From assembly GCF_026210795.1 (NCBI RefSeq), contig NC_089439.1:5084001-5148000 (forward strand): 64,000 nt of DNA. Reading direction: 5' to 3'. The stretch comes from Rhizophagus irregularis. Taxonomy: Eukaryota > Glomeromycota > Glomeromycetes > Glomerales > Glomeraceae. A model generated the notes under the pieces. It did not search any database and had not been told where the DNA came from. It worked only from the letters and a program-made list of their open reading frames with translations. The position numbers and the translations under genes were made by a program. Of this stretch, positions 57,585-64,000 are shown one piece after another (the first letter of the stretch is position 1; every line of letters starts with the position of its first letter).

Positions 57585-59835
57585 TAGTGTTGCTATGGGA
57601 AGGGTTCGTATGAGATATCTGATAGAAAATTTTTTTTCAGAAATTTCCTAAGATTTGTATAGGATATTTTTGATAAATAGAGATTTTTTTTTTTTTTTTT
57701 TTTTTTTGATTTCTACGCATTTGTATGGGAAGAGTTCGTATGGAATATTTTGAAAGATTTTCTAAGAGTTTGTATAGGAAGAATTTGTATGAGATTCTTT
57801 GATAGAAAATTTTTTAAGAGATTTTCTAAGAGTTCGTATGGGAAGAGTTCGTATGGGATATCTGAGAGAAAATTTTTTTAAGAGATTTTCTAAGAGGTCG
57901 TATGGGAAGGGTTCGTATGGGATATCTGATAGAAAATATTTTAAGAGTTTTTCTAAGAGTTCATATGGGAAGGGTTCGTATGGGATATCTGATAGAAAAT
58001 TTTTTTAAGAGATTTTCTAAGAGTTTATATGGGAAGGGTTCATATGGGATATCTGATAGAAAATTTTTTTGAGAAATTTCCTAAGATTCGTATAGGATAT
58101 TTTGATAAATAGAGATTTTTTTTTTTTTTGAGATTTCTACGTGTTTGTATGGAAAGAGTTCATATGGAATATTTTGATAAAGATTTTCTAAGAGTTTGTA
58201 TAGAAAGAATTCGTATGAGATTCTTTGATAGAAAATTTTTTAAGAGATTTTCTAAGAGTTCGTATGGGAAGGGTTCGTATGGGATATCTGATAGAAAATT
58301 TTTTTGAGATTTTCTAAGAACTATGTAAAGATCATCAAAAATCGGAAAATTTTTCGTGATACTAATGCAGCATACAGTATAAAAAAGGATTGATAAAAAA
58401 AAAATTAAAAAAATTTTTTTCTCTGTTAATTTCAAATATGGTAATATATTTCTCTCTTTTTTACTTTCTTATTTGACCAATTTATTTTAACTATACATTA
58501 GATTCGTAGATTCATATGGGAAGAATTCGTATAAGATTCTTTGATAGAAAATTTTTTTAAGAGATTTTCTAAGAGGTCGTATGGGAAGGGTTCGTATGGG
58601 ATATCTGATAGAAAATATTTTTAAGAGTTTTTCTAAGAGTTCATATGGGAAGGGTTCGTATGGGATATCTGATAGAAAATTTTTTTGAGAAATTTCCTAA
58701 GATTCGTATAGGATATTTTGATAAATAGAGATTTTTTTTTTTTTTGAGATTTCCACGTGTTTGTATGGAAAGAGTTCATATGGAATATTTTGATAAAGAT
58801 TTTCTAAGAGTTTGTATAGAAAGAATTCGTATGAGATTCTTTGATAGAAAATTTTTTAAGAGATTTTCTAAGAGTTCATATGGGAAGGGTTCATATGGGA
58901 TATCTAATAGAAAATTTTTTGAGAAATTTCCCAAGATTCGTATAGGATATTTTTGATAAATAAAGATTTTTTTTTTTTAGATTTCTACGTGTTCGTATGG
59001 GAAGAGTTCGTATGGAATATTTTGATGATTTTCTAAGAGTTTGTATAGGAAGAGTTCGTATGAGATTCTTTGATAGAAAATTTTTTTAAGAGATTTTCTA
59101 AGAGTTCATATGGGAAGGGTTCATATGGGATATCTGATAGAAAATTTTTTTTGAGAAATTTCCTAAGATTCGTATAGGATATTTTTGATAAATAGAGATT
59201 TTTTTTTTTTGAGATTTCTACGTGTTTGTATGGGAAGAGTTCATATGGAATATTTTGATAAAGATTTTCTAAGAGTTGTATAGGAAGAATTCGTATGAGA
59301 TTCTTTGATAGAAAATTTTTTAAGAGATTTTCTAAGAGTTCATATGGGAAGGGTTCGTATGGGATATCTGATAAAAAATTTTTTTGAGATTTTCTAAGAG
59401 TTCATATGGGAAGGGTTCGTATGGGATATCTGATAGAAAATTTTTTTTGAGAAATTTCCTAAGATTCGTATAGGATATTTTTGATAAATAGAGTTTTTTT
59501 TTTTGAGATTTCTACGTGTTTGTATGGGAAGAGTTCGTATGGAATATTTTGATAAAGATTTTCTAAGAGTTTGTATAGGAAGAATTCGTATGAGATTCCT
59601 TGATAGAAAATTTTTTAAGAGATTTTCTAAGAGTTCGTATAGGAAGGGTTCATATGGGATATCTTTGATTGATAGAGATTTCTTTTTTGTAAAATTTTTT
59701 AGGGTGTTTTTGATGGAAATTTTTTTTTTTTTTGAGATTTTCTAAGATTCGTATAGGAAATAGAGAATTTTTTTTTGAAATTTTCTAAGAATTTGTATGA
59801 GATATTTTTAATAGAGAATTTTTTAGAATTCGTAC
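57585..59835. repeat. 2.2-kb minisatellite with higher-order structure
   Basis: Variants of TTCGTATGGGAAGGGTTCGT and TATCTGATAGAAAATTTTTT repeat with a basic unit near 60 bp. They are arranged in longer blocks of about 260 bp that each include GAAATTTCCTAAGATTCGTA, a poly-T run and TTTCTACGTGTTTGTATGG. About seven such blocks are seen. The array is interrupted at about 58315-58505 by unrelated AT-rich DNA. Reading one frame gives a repetitive SYGKGSYGISDRKFF peptide, but stops in each block and the lack of splice context argue against a gene. Confidence 0.9.
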
Positions 59836-60639
59836 CATTAATTAAAAAACAATATACTTTTTATTAAATTTACATTAAATAAATTAAACAATTTTAAAAA
59901 AATTTAGGTCTCTGAAAGTCTAAGTTAAATTTTAATACAAATTTAAAAGTGAGAGACGGTAAAAATTGAAATTTTTTCTGGAGATGCGATATTTATCTAT
60001 TATTAACCAATTAAAATTCGGTCTGATCTTTATGCACGTGACCTGATCTTAACATGCATATAAATTACCAAACTCGAGTTTGTTTATTTTTCAAAAAATA
60101 TACACGCTCTTTCTTTTCTGTTTGTTTTTTTCTTATTCTCTTTACATTTTACAGGTATATTAATTATTGTATTTTTGTCATTAAATTTATTGTACTGACT
60201 ATATTTTATTTTATAATATTAACTTTATCACTTTTTAATATTACTAATGTAATGTTATATTTCTTTATTTTTACTAACATCATCATGTATTTTTCTTTTT
60301 TTTATATATTTTATCAAACTCTTCATAATACTAACTGTATTTATTATTTATTTGTACTTTACTACGGTTACTAACTTTTTATATTTACTCTTTACTATTT
60401 ATTAAATATTACTAACTTTATCAGTTATATACTAACATCTGTTTTTAAAAAAGATTATGAATGGTTTTTATTTTAAATATTAATTATTTATGTTTATTTA
60501 CACTACTTATTAATATAAATAAATAAAGACACTATGTATTTTATTATTTGTAGAGTTTATAATTTTAATAAATATTATTATGTGCTGTAATAAATTTTAT
60601 TATTGGTTATATGATTACTACTAGAAAATTTTACCAATT

Positions 60640-61080
60640 GGTTATTTGACCATAAATTGACCTATAAATTGACCATAAATTGACCATAAAATTGACCATA
60701 AAATTGACCATAAATTGACCATAAATTAACCATAAATTAACCATTAATTGACCATTAATTTACCATTGATTGACTATAAATTGACCATCGATTGACCATA
60801 AAATTAACTATCATTCGTCACCAATCGGTCACCAATCGGTCACCAATCTGTCACCAATCTGTTACCAATCGGTTACCAATCTGTCATAAATCTGTCACCT
60901 ATCTGTCAACAATCAGGCAGCCTGATAGGTGACTGATTGGTGTCAGATTTTGGCGGAAATCAGGTATCAATCGGGCAGCCCGATTGGTATCAGATTGGTA
61001 AAATCAGGCATCAATCAGGCATCAATCAGGCACCCGATTGGTGACTGATTGGTGACTGATTTGACACTTTTCAACCTGTG
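60640..61080. repeat. 11-bp tandem repeats grading from TGACCATAAAT to TCACCAATCGG
   Basis: At least a dozen head-to-tail 11-bp units start as AATTGACCATA (60650-60800), turn into TCACCAATCGG or TCACCAATCTG (60815-60880), and then become palindromic GGCAGCCCGATTGGT-type units up to the right end of the element. The gradual change suggests one array that has drifted. Confidence 0.85.
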
Positions 61081-61203
61081 TTACTACTTCTAACAATTTT
61101 TTAATCTCTTCTTTACCATCAAGTAATTTTGGTTTATTGGCAATTCAATTAATGCAGTTATCACATTTTTCATATACAGGCGGTTTTACTTCATCTGGCC
61201 ATG

Positions 61204-61570
61204 CACAGGTCGAAAGATGCCAAATCAGTCACCAACCAGGCATCAATCGGGTATCCGATTGATGCCTGGTTGGTAACTGATTTTTTCAATTTGATACCAA
61301 TCGGGCTGCCCGATTGATAGTTGATTTCTGCCAAAATCCGACAACAACCGGCTATCATCTGGGCTGCCCGATTGGTGACAAATTGAGAGTCAATTGATGG
61401 CTGAACGATGGTCAATTAATGGTCAATTGATAACTGATTGATGACTTATTGGATTTGCTTAATCCGACAGCAATCGGGCAGTATCTGATTAATGACCGAT
61501 TGGTAGCGTATTAATGACCGATTGATAATGTATTGATGACTGATTAATAGCTGATTTGTAATAGCCGATT
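61204..61570. mobile_element. Second copy of the CACAGGTCGAAA element, one end only
   Basis: CACAGGTCGAAAGATGCC, then AAATCAGTCACCAACC, is the same terminus as at 55664, in the same orientation. It abuts the helicase WPDE codons directly. Inside are more 11-bp-type units and a 38-bp palindrome (AACCAGGCATCAATCGG and its inverse around GTAT, near 61234-61271). I cannot find the matching right end in the window; the repeat signal fades near 61570. Confidence 0.65.
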
Positions 61571-61959
61571 GGTAAAATCAGTTTTATAAAATGTTTATGA
61601 TGCACCTATTTTATTTATTATATATTTATTTACGCATTATTAATTACAAATTATTAAAAACAATGGTTTTAATTCCAGCCTACATGCGCTTTATTAATTA
61701 CAATTTACAATATATTCAAAAATTTGATTGTACAATCATAGTTGTAAATATAATTTATTTCAAATGGGAACTTATATCAATGTATACAATCATAATAAAA
61801 GTAATATGATTAAGCAAAAATCGGTACGTTTTTGTTTCTGATTGTTCTGATTGCTAACAGGAACGAATTTAAAAATAAAGAATTAATAAATGTTATACAT
61901 TAAACGAACAAACAAGTTATTAGAAATAAATGGTGATGAAATCTTGCTTACCAAACTCC

Positions 61960-64000
61960 TAACGAATGTCCGTCAGAAATCGAGTTTTCCGATTACTGAA
62001 AGTAGGAACAGCTTAAAGACCATCATGTTAATCATCGAATGAATGAAATTCGTCAAAATCGATAGATATACAAATTCGTTTCTAAAAATGAAATAAAATA
62101 CGGTTCATTTCTGATTTTTTGAGAAATCTTGCGAATTAGAATATGAATAAGGGCGTACATTAATCGATCAATCAACATGAGCAACTATTTAATAAAGAAC
62201 CGCTGACAAATGCAATAATTAATTTTCGCTCCTCGGCACAGTACTTCTACATTTCGTCAGAAATCGAGTTATCCAATTGCTGAAAGTAGGAGCAATTTAG
62301 ATCTGACCGAAACGTTAATTATTGACACGTTAAATATCTCAAACGAATTGTGCTAAGAATGAACTCACCTTTAATAAAGTTCATCAAAATCGGTAAATAC
62401 ACAATTCGCTATTGATCGCAGAAAATATGTCGGTAGGGTGAGAATCGGCAGTGTTTTTGATTTTTCAAGAAATCTCGCGTATTAGCTAATCTTACAAAAT
62501 ATGAGTAGTAAGGTGTACGTTAATCAATCAATCAACGCAACCATCAAATGGCACGACCACTACATCTTCACCGCTAACAAACTGTAGACTTTTCGCTCCT
62601 TTTGATATACATGAAAAAATACACATAACTATGTTATATATCAAAAAAAAAAAAGCATACCTATTTGTACCATTAGCCCACCATAAAACTGGTCATAGTT
62701 ACTGATATCAGAAATCGAGTTTGCCGATTGCTGAAAGTAGGAGCAATTTAAAGATACCGTCACGTTAATTATCTAAACGAATTGTGCTAGGAATGAACTC
62801 ACCTTTAAAGTTCGTCAAAACCGGTAGTTACACTTCGCTTCTGATTGAAGAAAATGAATTTAAAAATATATGTCGGTAGGGTGAAAATCGGCAGTATTCA
62901 TTTCCGATTTTCGAGAAATCTCATGTATTAGCTAATCCTACAAAATATGAGTAAGGCATACGTTAATCAATCAATCAACGCAACCATTAAATGGCACGAT
63001 CATTATTACATCTTCACCGCTAGCAAACTGAAGGCTTTTCGCTCCTTTTGATATACATGAAAAAATACACATAACTATGTTATATATCAAAAAAAAAGCA
63101 TACCTATTTTACTCCATTAGCCCACTATAAAACTGGTCATAGTTACTGATATCAGAGATTGAGTTTGCCGATTGCTGAAAGTAGGAACAATTTAAAGATA
63201 CCGTCACGTTAATTATCTAAACGAATTGTGCTAGGAATGAACTCACCTTTAAAGTTTTTCAACACCGGTAGATACACTTCGTTTCTGATTGCAGAAAATG
63301 AATTTAAAAATATATGTCGGTAGGGTGAAAATTGGCAGTGTTCATTTCCGATTTTTGAGAAATCTCATGTATTAGCTAATCCTACAAAATATGAGTATAT
63401 CAATCAATCAACGCAACCATTAAATGGCACGACCACTACATCTTCACCGCTAACAACAAACTGAAGGCTTTTCGCTCCTTTTGTCTTTGAAGTATCCGTT
63501 ACGAGATAGTATTCCCAACGTGTGATTTTACAAAAAATGTCCGCCCTTGATGTGGAAGGTACTTAGGAACCACCTCGTCTCCCGATTAATGAGACCCTAG
63601 ATCAGAGGAGGCTAGCCTATCAGGTACAAGCACCTTACAACTTCATCCCTAGGTAGTCAAAAATCTCGGGTGGTTCCAGACCACAGCGTACTATATGTAA
63701 AAATATGCATGAAAAAAAATACATAACTAGAATGTTATATCAAAAAAAAGTATACCTATTATTACTTACCATAATACCATTAGACCCATCAGTCAGGCTT
63801 GCCTCTAAATGAAGTTTATCAAAATCGGTATATATACATTTCATTTCTGATCGCTGAAAACGAATAAAGTTTATTTCGTTAGAAGTGAAGATCAGTACAA
63901 ATATTCGCTTACCATTTTTAAAGTTACACTCAGTAAAATGAAAATCGAAAGAAATATGCATTGTCGTTCTATATTTCACTTCGATTGAGTGTGAGGAGCA
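61960..64000. repeat. 440-bp tandem array, four to five units, runs off the window
   Basis: Units begin near 61970, 62260, 62700 and 63145. They share CAGAAATCGAGTTTGCCGAT, TGCTGAAAGTAGGAGCAATT, GTCGGTAGGGTGA and AATCAATCAACGCAACCAT. The two middle units are about 90 percent alike; the first is shorter and more diverged. A partial unit follows the insert at 63482-63700 and continues to the window end. No coding sense was found. Confidence 0.85.
63482..63700 (+). mobile_element. GC-richer insert with Pol III-like boxes (SINE-like)
   Basis: This insert interrupts the 440-bp unit between CGCTCCTTTTG and a CATGAAAAAA word. TAGCCTATCAGG (63613-63624) fits the A-box consensus. GGTTCCAGACC, about 59 bases later, fits a B box and sits in a possible T-arm (GGTGG/CCACA around a 7-base loop). 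A hairpin GTCTC...GAGAC lies upstream. It may be a tRNA-derived SINE; I see neither a clear A tail nor a target duplication. Confidence 0.45.

Larger units (their letters stand above)
55664..61080. mobile_element. 5.4-kb repeat-filled transposon without visible transposase
   Basis: The left end reads CACAGGTCGAAATATGAAAA then ATCAGTCATCAATCGGTC. The right end, inverted, reads CACAGGTTGAAAAGTGTC then AAATCAGTCACCAATCAGTC. The ends match over about 38 bases with a few changes and one small gap. The flanks carry TTA on both sides (55661-55663 and 61081-61083), and the insertion lies inside a helicase coding exon, which fixes the borders to the base. Inside, in order: 11-bp-periodic repeats (55684-55850), a duplicated block of about 190 bp with a nested hAT-type element, the minisatellite at 57585-59835, AT-rich filler, and an 11-bp tandem repeat (60640-60890). 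No transposase is seen. A 3-bp duplication fits CACTA or PIF/Harbinger relatives, but I cannot place the family. Confidence 0.8.
55333..61203 (-). pseudogene. RecQ-type DNA helicase C-terminal part, split by a 5.4-kb element
   Basis: Two coding pieces on the minus strand belong together. 61084-61203 reads WPDEVKPPVYEKCDNCIN, the end of the RecQ zinc-binding domain (CDNC), then KPKLLDGKEEIKKLLEVV. 55333-55660 resumes with KYLTQERGEQICPDDIIDVF, the start of the winged-helix (RQC) domain, and runs to the C-terminus YFVK and a stop. Removing 55664-61080 and one TTA copy restores LLEVVKYLTQERG in frame. Other damage is present: a TGA stop directly after CIN, where helicases of this type have Arg, and a one-base loss in the A run before the expected WDNLPVYP. 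Upstream, a second element terminus cuts the frame at 61204. RecQ helicases unwind DNA in repair and recombination; this copy cannot do so. The N-terminal helicase domains are not in the window. Confidence 0.85.

Noticed and set aside
57799-59745. Repeated SYGKGSYGISDRKFF-type peptide frames
   Set aside because: They come from the minisatellite; each block contains stops and no splice signals, so I do not treat them as a repeat protein.
60054-60374. 106-codon hydrophobic frame
   Set aside because: It lies in AT-rich filler inside the transposon; the hydrophobic residues follow from T-rich codons and there is no conserved motif.
55684-61570. CRISPR-like array from the regular 11-bp repeats
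   Set aside because: The units are contiguous with no unique spacers, there are no associated genes, and the host is eukaryotic.

Overview
The window is a very AT-rich eukaryotic nuclear sequence. Genes are small and split by short introns of about 50-130 bases with GTAAGT/GTATGT-type donors and TAG acceptors. The content fits an arbuscular mycorrhizal fungus (Glomeromycotina, Rhizophagus-like): a broken BTB-BACK-TLDc gene, a RecQ-type helicase fragment, many lineage-specific small paralogues, and abundant DNA-transposon debris. The organism is inferred from gene families and base composition, not proven.

The dominant gene content is an expanded family of small Myb/SANT-like proteins. Two architectures occur, nearly all on the minus strand. 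Type B genes have three exons: a tiny first exon, a Myb repeat ending in W/Y-R-N-Y-L-D/N-P, and a second repeat plus a low-complexity tail. They lie at 18618-19786, 23154-24083, 40244-40978 and 43997-45224. Type A genes have four exons (50180-51069 and 53777-54554, plus a broken plus-strand copy at 9142-9928). A shortened form has lost the first repeat and amplified a [31-base exon + second-repeat exon] pair. It gives three repeats in one frame at 52131-53324, two at 13528-14266, and decayed relatives at 11066-11798, 15474-15776, 12930-13260, 10680-10980 and 600-900.

Other genes: a trypsin-fold protease with a coiled-coil insertion (4985-6844); a ten-exon gene of unknown function (31477-34052); a small charged protein (27410-28039) with a broken paralogue (30712-31200); a two-exon small gene (48335-48732); a zinc-knuckle fragment running into a hairpin tandem repeat (36883-37474); and a degraded Tc1/mariner transposase (about 26330-27030).

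The right end (55.3-64 kb) is the most unusual part. The 3' portion of a RecQ helicase gene is split by a 5417-bp element (55664-61080) with matching inverted ends and a TTA duplication. No transposase is visible inside it. It is filled with 11-bp-periodic repeats, a 2.2-kb minisatellite and a nested hAT-type element (56129-56997), itself built of alternating palindromes. A second copy of the same terminus cuts the helicase again at 61204, and a tandem array of about 440-bp units runs from about 61960 to the window edge. Four further small inverted-repeat elements with target duplications or hairpin form are scattered through the window.
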